The notes under the pieces are model-generated. The model did not search any database, had not been told where the DNA came from, and saw nothing but the letters and a program-made list of their open reading frames with translations. A stretch of 64,000 bases of DNA from Mycolicibacter acidiphilus (GTDB lineage Bacteria; Actinomycetota; Actinomycetes; Mycobacteriales; Mycobacteriaceae), in assembly GCF_018455725.1 (NCBI RefSeq), contig NZ_JAHCLR010000001.1, positions 1 through 64,000 of the forward strand, in the 5' to 3' direction. A program made the translations under genes and the position numbers. This document shows, in pieces, positions 29,147 through 38,790 of this stretch (its first letter is position 1; each line of letters starts with the position of its first letter).

Positions 29147-29821
29147 GTGCTGGGGGCGATCGCGATCGTGCCGTCCGCGCCGGTGCTCGTCCCGGAGCTG
29201 ACGGGTGCCGGTGCCGCCGCTGAACTGAGCGACCTGCGGTCTGCGGTATGCGCGGCGGCCGGGGCGCTGCCGGCGCGCTGGGTGGCAGTCGGCGCCGGTG
29301 CGGCCGATGCGGTGTTCGGACCGGATGCGGCGGGCACGTTCGCCGGGTTCGGCGTCGACGTGCCGGTGCGGCTGGCGCCGGACGCCGGTCGCGCGACGGA
29401 CCTGCCGCTCTGCGCGCTGCTGGCCGGCTGGCTGCGCGGCCTGACCCGGCCGGATGCGACGGTCGAGGTCCGCGTCTACGGCCCCGACACCGACGCTGAC
29501 GCCGGACAGCGGTTGCGCGCCGAGATCGACGCCGCGCCGGAGCCGGTCGGGGTGCTGGTGATTGCCGACGGCGCCAACACGCTGACCCCGGCCGCCCCCG
29601 GCGGCCACCACCCGGACGACGTCGCGGTGCAGGACGCACTGGATGCGGCACTGGCCGCCGGTGACACCGCGGCCCTGGCTCGCCAACCCGAGCAGGTCGT
29701 CGGCCGGGCCGCCTGGGCGGTGCTGGCCGGCCTGACCGAACCCGGCCCGCGCTCGGTCACCGTGCTGTACCGCGACGCCCCGTACGGCGTCGGGTACTTC
29801 GCCGGGGTGTGGCAGCCGTGA
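29147..29821 (+). CDS. LigB/extradiol dioxygenase-like protein (Rv2728c-like)
   Basis: A 224-residue Ala-rich protein with weak similarity to the class III extradiol dioxygenase/Memo fold: [20 protein letters not shown] at the start, [19 protein letters not shown] near residue 138, and a C-terminal [11 protein letters not shown]. The usual pair of metal His residues is not obvious (HH is present only in GGHHPDD), so an enzymatic role is uncertain. GTG start, 10 bases after the DMT stop. miaA overlaps its end by four bases, so it is translated with miaA. Confidence 0.6.
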   Translation: MLGAIAIVPSAPVLVPELTGAGAAAELSDLRSAVCAAAGALPARWVAVGAGAADAVFGPDAAGTFAGFGVDVPVRLAPDAGRATDLPLCALLAGWLRGLTRPDATVEVRVYGPDTDADAGQRLRAEIDAAPEPVGVLVIADGANTLTPAAPGGHHPDDVAVQDALDAALAAGDTAALARQPEQVVGRAAWAVLAGLTEPGPRSVTVLYRDAPYGVGYFAGVWQP

Positions 29822-30723
29822 GGCCGATCGCGGTCGTCGGGCCCACCGGCACCGGAAAATCCGACCTGGCGCTGGCGCTGGCCGAACGGCTGGGCGGGGA
29901 GATCGTCAACGCCGACGCCATGCAGTTCTACCGCGGCATGGACATCGGCACCGCCAAGCTCGCGGTTGCGGACCGTCGCGGCGTACCGCACCACCAACTC
30001 GACGTGCTTGACGTGTCCGAGACTGCGACCGTCGCCCGCTACCAGGCGGCGGCCGCCGCCGATGTGGCCGCGATCGCGGCGCGCGGTGCGGTGCCGATCG
30101 TGGTCGGCGGTTCGATGCTGTACCTGCAGGCGCTGCTGGACGACTGGTCGTTCCCGGCCACCGACCCGGCGGTGCGCGCCGCCTGGGAGCAGCGGCTGGC
30201 CGAGGTGGGGGTGGCCGCCCTGCACGCCGAACTCGCCGTCCGCGACCCGGCCGCCGCCGCGGCGATCCTGCCCACCGACGGGCGGCGCATCGTGCGGGCG
30301 CTGGAGGTGGGGGAGCTGACCGGGCAACCGTTCGCGGCCTCCGCGCCGGTGATCGGCGAACCCCGTTGGGGCACGGTGATCATCGGCCTGGACTGGGACA
30401 CCGCGGTGCTCGACGAGCGGCTGCAGCGGCGCACCGACACGATGTTCGCCGCCGGCCTGGTTGACGAGGTGACGACGCTGCTGAGCCGCGGTCTGCGCGA
30501 GGGGGTGACCGCGGCCCGCGCGCTCGGCTACGCCCAGGTGATCGCCGACCTGGACGCCGGCGGTGCCGGTGAGGGCGCCCGCGGACCCACGTTCATCGGC
30601 ACCCGCCGGTACGTGCGGCGGCAGCGGTCGTGGTTCCGCCGTGATCACCGGATCCACTGGCTCGACGGTGCCGGGACCGGGCTGGTCGATGACGCGGTGC
30701 GCGCCTGGCGGCACGTATCCTGA
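29818..30723 (+). CDS. miaA: tRNA dimethylallyltransferase MiaA
   Basis: MiaA transfers dimethylallyl from DMAPP to A37 of tRNAs, the step before MiaB. The 301-residue protein has the P-loop GPTGTGKS at residues 8-15, [17 protein letters not shown] near 32, the HHQLDVLD motif near 60 and [12 protein letters not shown] near 270. GTG at 29818 overlaps the upstream stop (GTGA) and gives the usual start (VRPIAVVG); the GTG at 29809 is less likely. dapF follows after four bases. Confidence 0.95.
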   Translation: MRPIAVVGPTGTGKSDLALALAERLGGEIVNADAMQFYRGMDIGTAKLAVADRRGVPHHQLDVLDVSETATVARYQAAAAADVAAIAARGAVPIVVGGSMLYLQALLDDWSFPATDPAVRAAWEQRLAEVGVAALHAELAVRDPAAAAAILPTDGRRIVRALEVGELTGQPFAASAPVIGEPRWGTVIIGLDWDTAVLDERLQRRTDTMFAAGLVDEVTTLLSRGLREGVTAARALGYAQVIADLDAGGAGEGARGPTFIGTRRYVRRQRSWFRRDHRIHWLDGAGTGLVDDAVRAWRHVS

Positions 30724-30727
30724 GCTG

Positions 30728-31597
30728 GTGATGTTCGCCAAGGGGCACGGCACCCAGAACGATTTCGTGGTGCTGCCCGATCCGGACGCCGAGTTGACCC
30801 TGACGCCGGCCGCGGTCGCGGCGCTGTGCGACCGCCGCCGCGGAATCGGCGCCGACGGGCTGCTGCGGGTGACCACCGCGGGCGCCGCGCTGGCGGCCGG
30901 GGTGCTGCAGCGGCTGCCGGAGGGGGTGACCGGCGCCGACTGGTTCATGGACTACCGCAACGCCGACGGGTCGATCGCCGAGATGTGCGGCAACGGGGTG
31001 CGGGTGTTCGCGCACTACCTGCGGGCGGCCGGGCTGGAGTCCCGTGACGAGTTCACGGTCGGCTCGCTGGCGGGGCCGCGGCCGGTGGTCCTGCACCACG
31101 CCGATCAGGTGACCGCCGAGGTCACCGTGGACATGGGCAAACCCAGCCGGCTGGGCAGCGGTGTGGCCACCGTCGGTGGACGGAGCTTCCACGGGCTGGC
31201 GGTCGACGTCGGCAACCCGCACCTGGCCTGCGTGGACGCCACCCTGTCCGACGCCGACCTGGCCGCCCTCGACGTGGGCGGGCCGGTGCTGTTCGACGCC
31301 GGGCAGTTCCCCGACGGCGTCAACATCGAGGTGCTGACCGCGCCGCGCGACGGGGAGGTGTCGATGCGGGTCCATGAGCGCGGCGTCGGCGAAACCCGGT
31401 CCTGCGGAACCGGAACCGTCGCCGCCGCAGTCGCCGCGCTGGCGCACGCGGGGGAGACGGCCGGAACCGTCCGGGTGCGGATTCCCGGTGGTGAGGTCAC
31501 CGTCGACGTCACTGACACCACCAGCTATCTGCGCGGGCCGTCGGTGCTGGTCGCCCGCGGGGAGATCGCCGAGCAGTGGTGGTCGGCGCAGCGGTGA
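30728..31597 (+). CDS. dapF: Diaminopimelate epimerase
   Basis: DapF interconverts LL- and meso-diaminopimelate, using two cysteines as acid and base. The 289-residue protein has both: Cys87 in [10 protein letters not shown] and Cys226 in [10 protein letters not shown]. The substrate loop NADGSIAE precedes the first. GTG at 30728, then ATG, reads [12 protein letters not shown], matching the family start; an ATG three bases later is possible. It overlaps hflX by four bases. Same pathway as dapA at the start of the window. Confidence 0.95.
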   Translation: MMFAKGHGTQNDFVVLPDPDAELTLTPAAVAALCDRRRGIGADGLLRVTTAGAALAAGVLQRLPEGVTGADWFMDYRNADGSIAEMCGNGVRVFAHYLRAAGLESRDEFTVGSLAGPRPVVLHHADQVTAEVTVDMGKPSRLGSGVATVGGRSFHGLAVDVGNPHLACVDATLSDADLAALDVGGPVLFDAGQFPDGVNIEVLTAPRDGEVSMRVHERGVGETRSCGTGTVAAAVAALAHAGETAGTVRVRIPGGEVTVDVTDTTSYLRGPSVLVARGEIAEQWWSAQR

Positions 31598-33000
31598 GCG
31601 ACCCGCAGATCCCCAGTACCGGCGAACTCGCGCTGGAGGACCGCTCCGCGCTGCGCCGGGTGGCGGGGCTGTCCACCGAACTCGCCGACATCACCGAGGT
31701 CGAATACCGCCAGCTACGCCTGGAACGGGTGGTGCTGGTCGGGGTGTGGACCGACGGCAGCGCCGCCGACGCGGACAACAGCATGGCCGAGTTGGCCGCA
31801 CTCGCCGAGACCGCCGGCTCCGAGGTGCTCGACGGGCTGATCCAGCGCCGCGACAAACCGGACCCGTCGACGTACATCGGCTCCGGCAAGACCATCGAGC
31901 TGCGGGAAACGGTGCTGGCCACCGGCGCCGACACTGTGATCTGCGACGGCGAGCTCTCGCCGGCGCAGCTGACCGCGCTGGAGAAGGCGGTCAAGGTCAA
32001 GGTGATCGACCGCACCGCGCTGATCCTGGACATCTTCGCCCAGCACGCCACCAGCGCCGAGGGCAAGGCGCAGGTGGCGCTGGCACAGATGCAATACATG
32101 TTGCCGCGGCTGCGCGGCTGGGGTGAGTCGATGTCCCGGCAGGCCGGCGGCCGGGCCGGTGGCGCGGGTGGCGGGGTCGGCACCCGCGGCCCCGGCGAGA
32201 CCAAGATCGAGACCGACCGGCGTCGCATCCGGGAGCGGATGGCCAAGCTGCGCCGGGAGATCAAGGAGATGAAGAAGGTCCGCGACACCCAGCGCAGCCG
32301 GCGCCTCGGCAGCGACGTGCCGTCGGTCGCGATCGTCGGCTACACCAACGCCGGCAAGTCCAGCCTGCTCAACGCGCTGACCGGCGCCGGGGTGCTCGTC
32401 GAGAACGCGTTGTTCGCCACCCTGGATCCCACCACCCGGCGCGGAACATTCGATGACGGTAGGGATTTCGTGCTCACCGACACCGTCGGGTTCGTCCGTC
32501 ACCTGCCCACTCAGCTGGTGGAGGCGTTCCGCTCCACGCTGGAGGAGGTCGCCGACGCCGACCTGCTGGTGCACGTCGTCGACGGGGCCGACGCGAACCC
32601 GCTGGCCCAGATCAACGCCGTGCGCCAGGTGCTGCGCGAGGTGATCGCCGAGCATGACGGCGAATCGGCGCCGGAGTTGTTGGTGGTCAACAAGATCGAC
32701 GCCGCCGACGAACTGGCGCTGGCGCAGCTGCGCAGTGCACTGCCGGGGGCGGTGTTCGTCTCGGCGCACACCGGGGAGGGGCTCGACGAACTGCGCGCCC
32801 AGCTGGCCCGGCTGGTGGCGCCGACCGACGCCGCCGTCGACGTGGTGATCCCCTATGACCGGGGCGACCTGGTGGCCCGGGTGCACGCCGACGGGCGGGT
32901 GCACAGCACCGAGCACACCGAGGCCGGTACCCGGATCACCGCGCGGGTGCCGCAGGCGCTGGCCGCCAGCCTGCGCGAGTTCGTGGTGAACGGTCGCTGA
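31594..33000 (+). CDS. hflX: GTPase HflX
   Basis: HflX is a ribosome-associated GTPase that splits stalled or antibiotic-bound ribosomes. The 468-residue protein has the N-terminal glycine-rich segment ([18 protein letters not shown] at about residue 188) and a G domain: G1 GYTNAGKSS at about 249-257, G3 [10 protein letters not shown] near 300 and G4 NKID near 367. The GTG at 31594 overlaps the dapF stop and is preferred to the GTG six codons earlier. It ends the miaA-dapF-hflX group, which is conserved in mycobacteria. Confidence 0.94.
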   Translation: MSDPQIPSTGELALEDRSALRRVAGLSTELADITEVEYRQLRLERVVLVGVWTDGSAADADNSMAELAALAETAGSEVLDGLIQRRDKPDPSTYIGSGKTIELRETVLATGADTVICDGELSPAQLTALEKAVKVKVIDRTALILDIFAQHATSAEGKAQVALAQMQYMLPRLRGWGESMSRQAGGRAGGAGGGVGTRGPGETKIETDRRRIRERMAKLRREIKEMKKVRDTQRSRRLGSDVPSVAIVGYTNAGKSSLLNALTGAGVLVENALFATLDPTTRRGTFDDGRDFVLTDTVGFVRHLPTQLVEAFRSTLEEVADADLLVHVVDGADANPLAQINAVRQVLREVIAEHDGESAPELLVVNKIDAADELALAQLRSALPGAVFVSAHTGEGLDELRAQLARLVAPTDAAVDVVIPYDRGDLVARVHADGRVHSTEHTEAGTRITARVPQALAASLREFVVNGR

Positions 33001-33017
33001 CGCCGGGCGTGGCCGGA

Positions 33018-33452
33018 TCAGTGCAGACGCTGGCCGATGTCGAACGTCGCCACGCCGAGGTCACCCCATGCGGCCAGCAGTCGCTGGTCGCCGGAGGCCG
33101 CGACGACGTCGTCGTCGTTGAGGTCGTGGGCCGCTGCGCAGTGCACGGCGTCGTAGCCGCGCAGGCCGCAGCGGTGCGCCATGTCGGCGGCCCGTAATAC
33201 GGCCTGCTCGTCGACCTCGATGACGTCCATCTGCGACCACATTTCGTCCAGACGTCCACGGCATTCCAGATAGTCAGCCTCGATGAGACGGCCCATTCGC
33301 TGTGCCTGCGCCACCGCTGCGACGGCCTCCACATACAGCAGTCTCGATGACACGATCACGTCGGCATCGTCCCAGAACCGCCGGCATGCCGGACTGGTCG
33401 GTTCGTCCACCAGTAACGGCACGAAGGCCGAGGTGTCCAGGTAGCCGATCAC
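33018..33452 (-). CDS. vapC: PIN-domain toxin VapC
   Basis: A 144-residue PIN ribonuclease. The metal-binding acids are visible: Asp6 (MIGYLDTSAF), Glu42 (LYVEAVAAVA), Asp101 (GLRGYDAVHCAAAHD) and Asp122 (VAASGDQRLL). VapC toxins cut specific tRNAs or rRNA and are held by VapB. GTG start, overlapping the vapB stop by four bases. I do not recall a VapBC at this locus in M. tuberculosis, so it is probably a lineage-specific insertion between hflX and fadE20. All key residues are present. Confidence 0.88.
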   Translation of the reverse strand: MIGYLDTSAFVPLLVDEPTSPACRRFWDDADVIVSSRLLYVEAVAAVAQAQRMGRLIEADYLECRGRLDEMWSQMDVIEVDEQAVLRAADMAHRCGLRGYDAVHCAAAHDLNDDDVVAASGDQRLLAAWGDLGVATFDIGQRLH

Positions 33453-33703
33453 CCACGCTGCTCGCTGATGAGGTCGCTGACCGTCCCGGTGGTGGTCAGC
33501 GGGGCAGGTGCGGGCTGTTTGCGGGTTCGTGCGTGTTGGACGCGGCCTTCGGCGCGCAACTGTTCCAGCTTCGTCGGCCGCAGCACCGGAACAATGCGCG
33601 CGATCGGGTGCCCGTGGTCGGTGACGGTCACGGTTCGTCCCTCGCGAACCTCCGCCAGGTGGCGGCTCAACTGGTCACGCAGTTCGCGAACGCCGACCTC
33701 CAT
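33449..33703 (-). CDS. vapB: Antitoxin VapB (Phd/YefM-like)
   Basis: An 84-residue antitoxin with a Phd-type DNA-binding N-terminus (MEVGVRELRDQLSRHLAEV), the TVTVTDHGHPIARIVPV strand pair and a disordered toxin-binding C-terminus. Although its N-terminus is of the Phd type, the partner is a PIN toxin, so it is named VapB. ATG at 33703 with GGGAGG seven bases upstream; the longer upstream frame is not supported. The upstream DNA is AT-richer than the surroundings, with a TAATC/GATTA-like pair near 33731-33745 that may hold the promoter. Confidence 0.85.
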   Translation of the reverse strand: MEVGVRELRDQLSRHLAEVREGRTVTVTDHGHPIARIVPVLRPTKLEQLRAEGRVQHARTRKQPAPAPLTTTGTVSDLISEQRG

Positions 33704-33988
33704 GACCGACCTCCCGTTGATGTGGCGATTATCTCTAATCCGATTGTAGCCATCCGCTGGGCTGGACACGCCGATACGGTAAGCTGACTTGCGACGTTGG
33801 CGTCCGTTGATGCCGACTACGTCGTGGAATGTTCATTCACCACGTGTGAGCAGTGCGGTAACGCGCAAACTCTTTCTCACGGCGATCGATTTTGCCCACC
33901 GGCAATCTCGCCACCTCGTGCCCTGCGCAGCCATGGAAGGCATGGACGGCTGTCCGGCACCACCGATGCCCGAAAGGCACCTAGAACC
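33704..33988. other. Divergent intergenic region, vapB and helicase leaders
   Basis: This gap contains the vapBC promoter and a leader of up to 190 bases for the helicase. The helicase frame is open back to 33797 (TTG), encoding a stretch with C-x4-C-x2-C and a later Cys (VECSFTTCEQCGN, HGDRFC). No ribosome-binding site precedes that TTG and the family starts at 33989, so I treat it as leader. Long leaders are common for cold-inducible DEAD-box helicase genes. Confidence 0.4.
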
Positions 33989-35386
33989 ATGACCCCCTCA
34001 TTCGCCGACCTCGGCGTGCCTGAAACTCTGGTGAAAACCCTTGCCGCGCAAGGTAAGGAAGCGCCGTTCCCGATCCAGACCCACACCCTGCCCGACACCC
34101 TGGCCGGACGCGACGTGCTCGGCCGCGGCAAGACCGGCAGCGGTAAGACCCTGGCGTTCTCCCTGCCACTGGCCGCACGCCTGGCCGGCGTCAAACGGCA
34201 GCCGAACCGGCCCACCGGCCTGGTCCTGGCCCCGACCCGCGAACTGGCCACCCAGATCACCGCAACCCTGGAGCCGCTGGCTCAGGCCGGCGGGCTGAAG
34301 GTCACCACGATCTTCGGCGGTGTCTCCCAGGTTCGCCAGGAGGCCGCGCTGCGGGCCGGCGTCGACATCGTGGTGGCCTGCCCCGGCCGGCTGGAAGACC
34401 TGATGAAGCAGAAGCTGATCAGCCTGGACGCCGTGCGGATCTGCGTGCTCGACGAGGCCGACCACATGGCCGACCTGGGCTTCCTGCCCGGTGTCACCCG
34501 GATCCTGGCGGCCACCCCGGCCGACGGCCAGCGACTGTTCTTCTCGGCCACCCTGGACAACGGCATCGACAAACTGGTCAAGCGCTTCCTGCACGACCCG
34601 GTGTCGCACTCGGTCGACCCCGTCGACGCGCCGCCGGTGGCCATGACCCACCACGTCTTCCACGTCGCAGGGGCGCAGGACAAGAAAGACCTGGTGCACC
34701 GGTTGGCGTCCGGCCCAGGCCGTCGGATCCTGTTCATGCGCACCAAGCACCAGGCGCGCAAACTGGCCAAGCAGCTCACCGAGGCCGGGGTGCCGTCGGT
34801 GGATCTGCACGGCAACCTGTCGCAGCCGGCCCGGGACCGCAACCTCGCGGCGTTCAGCGACGGCACCGCCCGGGTGCTGGTGGCGACCGACATCGCCGCC
34901 CGCGGGGTGCACGTGGACGACGTCGAACTCGTCGTGCATGTCGACCCGCCGGCTGAGCACAAGGCCTACCTGCACCGATCCGGCCGCACGGCGCGGGCCG
35001 GCAGCGCCGGTGACGTGGTGACGGTGGTGCTGCCCGAGCAGCGCAAGGACACCCAGGTGCTGCTGCGCAAGGCCGGTATCACGGTGGCGCCGCAGCAGGT
35101 GGCCGCCGACTCCGCGCCGGTGCACGCGCTGGTGCCGGAGGTGGCCCCGCTGCAGATGCCGGCCCCGAAGCCGCCGGTGCAACCCGCGCAGTCCGCCCGC
35201 TCGCAGGGCGGCCGTCCCGGCGGTGCCCGGCGGCGACGCGGAGGCGGTGCCTCCGGTGGTGGCGCCGGGGGTGAGCAGCGCCAGCAGGCGCAGCAGCGTC
35301 AGCGGCCCCAGCAGCGTCAGCAGGCCCCGGCGCGAGACGCCCAGCCGCGCCGTCGTGCCCGGCGTCCGCAGGAGGGCGCCCGGTAG
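33989..35386 (+). CDS. DEAD-box RNA helicase (RhlE-type)
   Basis: A 465-residue ATP-dependent RNA helicase. The Q-motif region is FADLGVPETLVKTL with FPIQ near residue 27, motif I is KTGSGKT at 48-54, motif II is LDEADHM near 154, motif III is FSAT near 185 and motif VI is HRSGRTARAG near 330. The C-terminal 100 residues are a disordered Pro/Gln/Arg/Gly tail (repeated GGGAS and QQRQ), typical of cold-shock/degradosome-linked helicases. ATG at 33989; the N-terminal extension in frame is judged to be leader. Stand-alone gene, with a palindrome between it and fadE20. Confidence 0.9.
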   Translation: MTPSFADLGVPETLVKTLAAQGKEAPFPIQTHTLPDTLAGRDVLGRGKTGSGKTLAFSLPLAARLAGVKRQPNRPTGLVLAPTRELATQITATLEPLAQAGGLKVTTIFGGVSQVRQEAALRAGVDIVVACPGRLEDLMKQKLISLDAVRICVLDEADHMADLGFLPGVTRILAATPADGQRLFFSATLDNGIDKLVKRFLHDPVSHSVDPVDAPPVAMTHHVFHVAGAQDKKDLVHRLASGPGRRILFMRTKHQARKLAKQLTEAGVPSVDLHGNLSQPARDRNLAAFSDGTARVLVATDIAARGVHVDDVELVVHVDPPAEHKAYLHRSGRTARAGSAGDVVTVVLPEQRKDTQVLLRKAGITVAPQQVAADSAPVHALVPEVAPLQMPAPKPPVQPAQSARSQGGRPGGARRRRGGGASGGGAGGEQRQQAQQRQRPQQRQQAPARDAQPRRRARRPQEGAR

Positions 35387-35403
35387 GGCGGACCGCCGGT
35401 CCC

Positions 35404-35421
35404 ACCAACCATCCGGTTGGT
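35404..35421. promoter_or_regulatory. Operator-like palindrome upstream of fadE20
   Basis: ACCAACC and GGTTGGT form a perfect seven-base inverted repeat around ATCC, 46 bp before the fadE20 start and 18 bp after the helicase stop. This is the length and spacing of TetR/FadR-type operators that control fatty-acid oxidation genes. No regulator gene lies beside it. Confidence 0.55.
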
Positions 35422-35466
35422 CTATCCTCGTCGAAAAGTTCCCTGGATCACTTTTCGGAGGTCACC

Positions 35467-36627
35467 GTGAGCGCAGCCGTCAAATACCAGCGCACCCTGT
35501 TCGAGCCGGAGCACGAACTGTTCCGCGAGTCCTACCGGGCGTTCCTGGACCGGCACGTCGCGCCCCACCACGAGGAGTGGGAGAAGGCGAAGATCGTCGA
35601 CCGCGGCATCTGGCTGGAAGCCGGCAAGCAGGGCTTCCTGGGCATGGCCGTGCCGGAGGAGTACGGCGGCGGCGGCAACCCGGACTTCCGCTACAACACG
35701 ATCATCACCGAGGAGACCGTCGCCGGCCGGTACAACGGACTCGGGTTCGGGCTGCACAACGACGTCTGCGCGCCGTACCTGCTGGAGCTGTGCAACGAGG
35801 AGCAGAAGCAGCGCTGGCTGCCCGGGTTCTGCACCGGTGAGCTGATCACCGCGATCGCGATGACCGAACCGGGCACCGGCAGCGACCTGCAGGGCATCAA
35901 GACCCGCGCGGTCCGCGACGGCGACCACTACATCCTCAACGGATCGAAGACGTTCATCACCAACGGCATTCACTCCGACCTGGTGATCGTCGTCGCCCAG
36001 ACCCACCCGGAGAAGGGCGCGCAGGGCTTTTCCCTGCTGGTCGTCGAGCGGGGGATGGAAGGATTCGAACGCGGTCGGCACCTGGACAAGATCGGTCTGG
36101 ACGCCCAGGACACTGCGGAACTGTCCTTCGTCGACGTCAAGGTTCCGGTGGCGAACCTGCTCGGCCAGGAGGGCCTGGGCTTCATCTACCTGATGCAGAA
36201 CCTGCCGCAGGAGCGGATCTCGATCGCGATCATGGCCGCCGCCGCAATGGAGGCGGTGCTTGAGCAGACCCTGCAGTACACCAAGGAGCGCAAGGCTTTC
36301 GGCCGGTCGATCGGAAACTTCCAGAACAGCCGGTTCCTGCTCGCCGAGCTGGCCACCGAGGCGACCGTGGTGCGGCTGATGGTCGACGAGTTCATCCGGT
36401 TGCACCTGGACCGCAAGCTCACCGTCGAGCAGGCGGCGATGGCCAAGTGGTACTCGACCGAGAAGCAGGTGTACCTGATCGACCGCTGCCTGCAGTTGCA
36501 CGGCGGCTACGGCTACATGCGGGAATACCCGGTGGCGCGGGCTTACCTGGATTCCCGGGTGCAGACGATTTACGGCGGCACCACCGAGATCATGAAGGAG
36601 ATCATCGGCCGCAGCCTGGGCGTTTAG
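35467..36627 (+). CDS. fadE20: Acyl-CoA dehydrogenase FadE20
   Basis: A 386-residue FAD-dependent acyl-CoA dehydrogenase for the first step of beta-oxidation. Family motifs: AMTEPGTGSDLQGI near residue 137, the KTFITNG segment near 161, and the FAD-binding QLHGGYGYM and IYGGTTEIMKEIIGRSL at the C-terminus. GTG start with GGAGG upstream. The length equals the M. tuberculosis protein I remember. Fatty-acid chain preference unknown. An operator-like palindrome lies upstream. Confidence 0.92.
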   Translation: MSAAVKYQRTLFEPEHELFRESYRAFLDRHVAPHHEEWEKAKIVDRGIWLEAGKQGFLGMAVPEEYGGGGNPDFRYNTIITEETVAGRYNGLGFGLHNDVCAPYLLELCNEEQKQRWLPGFCTGELITAIAMTEPGTGSDLQGIKTRAVRDGDHYILNGSKTFITNGIHSDLVIVVAQTHPEKGAQGFSLLVVERGMEGFERGRHLDKIGLDAQDTAELSFVDVKVPVANLLGQEGLGFIYLMQNLPQERISIAIMAAAAMEAVLEQTLQYTKERKAFGRSIGNFQNSRFLLAELATEATVVRLMVDEFIRLHLDRKLTVEQAAMAKWYSTEKQVYLIDRCLQLHGGYGYMREYPVARAYLDSRVQTIYGGTTEIMKEIIGRSLGV

Positions 36628-36777
36628 CCGCCGTGAGCCGCCGTGACCTGAGCGTTCGATCGTCCGGCGCCGGCAAACCGGCCATCCGGTAAGGCATCGA
36701 TTTCGTATCGGCTAGGTATCCGTTTTCGTAATATCGGCGGCTAAGCTTCGTAATTTCCGTCGGTTGGGGGAAAGTCT

Positions 36778-38784
36778 ATGCCGGAAATGCATGCGTCAAG
36801 GGTTGTGGCTGGGAGGACTCCGGTGGCTGGTCGACGAGGTCGATTCGGTAGGGCGGCAGCACGTATCTCACTGGCACTGGCGGCGACGGTCGCCGTGCTG
36901 GTGTCGATGCAGACGGCAGCGGCGACGCCAGAGAGCGACGCGCACGACGCCATCACGGCGGCCTGGCAGGCGGCCGGCGGGGACAACTCACCGCTGGGCG
37001 CACCGCACGGCGACGTCTACGGCGCCGGCCCCGGATTCGTGCAGGACTTCGCCGGCGGCAAGATGTTCTTCACCCCCGACACCGGCGCCAAGGCGCTGGT
37101 CGGCGCGATCCTCGACAAGTACGAGTCGATGGGCGGCGCGGCCAGCGGTCTGGGCTTCCCCAACATCGACGAGGTGCCCGGGCTGGTCAGTCCGGACAGC
37201 CGGATGGTGACGTTCGCCGCCCCCGACAACCCGGTGATCTTCTGGACCCCGGAGCACGGCGCGCATGTGGTGCGCGGGCCGATCAACGCGGCGTGGGACA
37301 AGCTGGGCAGCTCGACCAGTCCGGTGGGCGTGCCGGTCGAGGACGAGAGCTACGACGGCGCCGTCGTCACGCAGAAGTTCAGCTCCGGTGAGCTGTCCTT
37401 CGACAGCGCCACCCGGACGTTCACCACGGTGCCGCCGGAGTTGGCGGGCCAACTGGCGGATCTGCAGGTGCAGCCCGACCCCGCCGCGGCCATCGACCAG
37501 GTGTGGCGGGCGGCCGGCGGGGCGTCGGGGATCCTCGGCGTCAAGCAGGGCGAGCTGTACCCGGTCGGCACCGCCGGGGTGGGGCAGAACTTCGCCGGCG
37601 GCAAGGTGTACTGCACGCCGACCACCGGGGCCAGCGCCGTCGACGGCGACGTGCTGTCCAAGTACGAGTCGCTGGGCGGCCCGGAAGGCAGCGACCTCGG
37701 GTTCCCGATCACCAGCACCGCCGACGGCCCGATCGCCGGCAGCCGATTCAACTCGTTCGGCGCCGACGACGACCCGGTCATCTTCGCCAGCCCCGACAAC
37801 GGTGCGTTCGTGGTGCGCAGCGCGATGAAAGCGGCCTGGGACAAGCTCGACGGCGCCTCCGGTCAACTCGGAGCCCCGGTCGGCGACCAGACCGTCGACG
37901 GCGACCTGGTGTCGCAGAAGTTCACCGGCGGCAAGATCTCCTGGAACCGGGTGCAGAACACCTTCAGCACCGAACCGGCGGACCTGGCGAAATCCCTGTC
38001 GGGGCTGCAGATTCCGGGCATGAACCTGCCGAACGGGAGCACCGTGGCGACGGGCGGCGGCGAGGAGTCGCACTTCAACCTGCTGTGGGTGCTGATCCCG
38101 ATCGGCGTCCTGGCGGTGCTGGGGACACTGGCAATCGCCGCGCTGTGGTGGCAGCGGCGCAAGCCCGCACCGGCACCCGCCCCGGCGCGGGTGTCCGCGC
38201 CGCGCAGCGCTTCGGTGGCCGTGCCCCGGTCGAGCGGTCAAGACGACTACGACACCGACGAGCGCTGGTCATCGACCGCCCACCACGACGCCGAACCCGC
38301 GGCACACCACGACGAGGGGACGGTGCGCCTGCCGCGGCGCTACGGAACGCTGCCCACCGAGCCGGCGTTCGGCGCCGAACTGGCCGATCAGGGATCGGAT
38401 TCGCCCTGGACGCGGTACGGCGAGACCGAGTCGCATGACGAGGACCGGATCGATGACGACGACGACTCCGACACCACCCCCACCCGGGTGGTGGTGGAGG
38501 AGGACTTCGGCACCGGGCGCCACGCCGTCGTCACGCCGCCTGCGACCCCGCCTGCTGCTCCGCCGGCGGCAGCGCACTTCCAGGCCGACGAGTCGGTGCA
38601 TCCGGTGATGCATCTGCCGCTGAACGACCCCTACCAGCAGCCGGGTGGCTATCCGATCAAGGCGAACATCGGTTCGGGGCTGTACTACACCCCGGACAAC
38701 GCCCTCTACGACGACACCCTCGCCGAGATCTGGTTCGCCACCGAGGAAGCCGCCCGACTCAACGGGTTCGTCCGGGCCAGCTGA
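36778..38784 (+). CDS. LGFP-repeat envelope protein (Rv2721c-like)
   Basis: A 668-residue exported protein. Signal segment at about residues 25-48 (ISLALAATVAVLVSMQTAAA). About seven or eight LGFP-type repeats follow to residue 410, seen as SPLGAPHGDVY, SGLGFPNIDEV, SPVGVPVEDES, SDLGFPITST and GQLGAPVGDQT. One membrane helix lies near 434-456, then a Pro/Asp/Arg-rich tail. LGFP domains are thought to bind the mycolyl/arabinogalactan layer. The topology (repeats outside, tail inside) suggests it anchors the envelope. The fifth and eighth codons carry Met as alternative starts. Preceded by a 150-bp AT-richer leader region. Confidence 0.85.
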   Translation: MPEMHASRVVAGRTPVAGRRGRFGRAAARISLALAATVAVLVSMQTAAATPESDAHDAITAAWQAAGGDNSPLGAPHGDVYGAGPGFVQDFAGGKMFFTPDTGAKALVGAILDKYESMGGAASGLGFPNIDEVPGLVSPDSRMVTFAAPDNPVIFWTPEHGAHVVRGPINAAWDKLGSSTSPVGVPVEDESYDGAVVTQKFSSGELSFDSATRTFTTVPPELAGQLADLQVQPDPAAAIDQVWRAAGGASGILGVKQGELYPVGTAGVGQNFAGGKVYCTPTTGASAVDGDVLSKYESLGGPEGSDLGFPITSTADGPIAGSRFNSFGADDDPVIFASPDNGAFVVRSAMKAAWDKLDGASGQLGAPVGDQTVDGDLVSQKFTGGKISWNRVQNTFSTEPADLAKSLSGLQIPGMNLPNGSTVATGGGEESHFNLLWVLIPIGVLAVLGTLAIAALWWQRRKPAPAPAPARVSAPRSASVAVPRSSGQDDYDTDERWSSTAHHDAEPAAHHDEGTVRLPRRYGTLPTEPAFGAELADQGSDSPWTRYGETESHDEDRIDDDDDSDTTPTRVVVEEDFGTGRHAVVTPPATPPAAPPAAAHFQADESVHPVMHLPLNDPYQQPGGYPIKANIGSGLYYTPDNALYDDTLAEIWFATEEAARLNGFVRAS

Positions 38785-38790
38785 GACCGG

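Noticed and set aside
29809-29817. GTG at 29809 as miaA start
   Set aside because: The GTG at 29818 overlaps the previous stop and gives the family start VRPIAVVG; the extra three residues are not conserved.
36626-36646. Tandem GCCGCCGTGA after fadE20
   Set aside because: Only two units of ten bases overlapping the stop; no palindrome or other sign of function.
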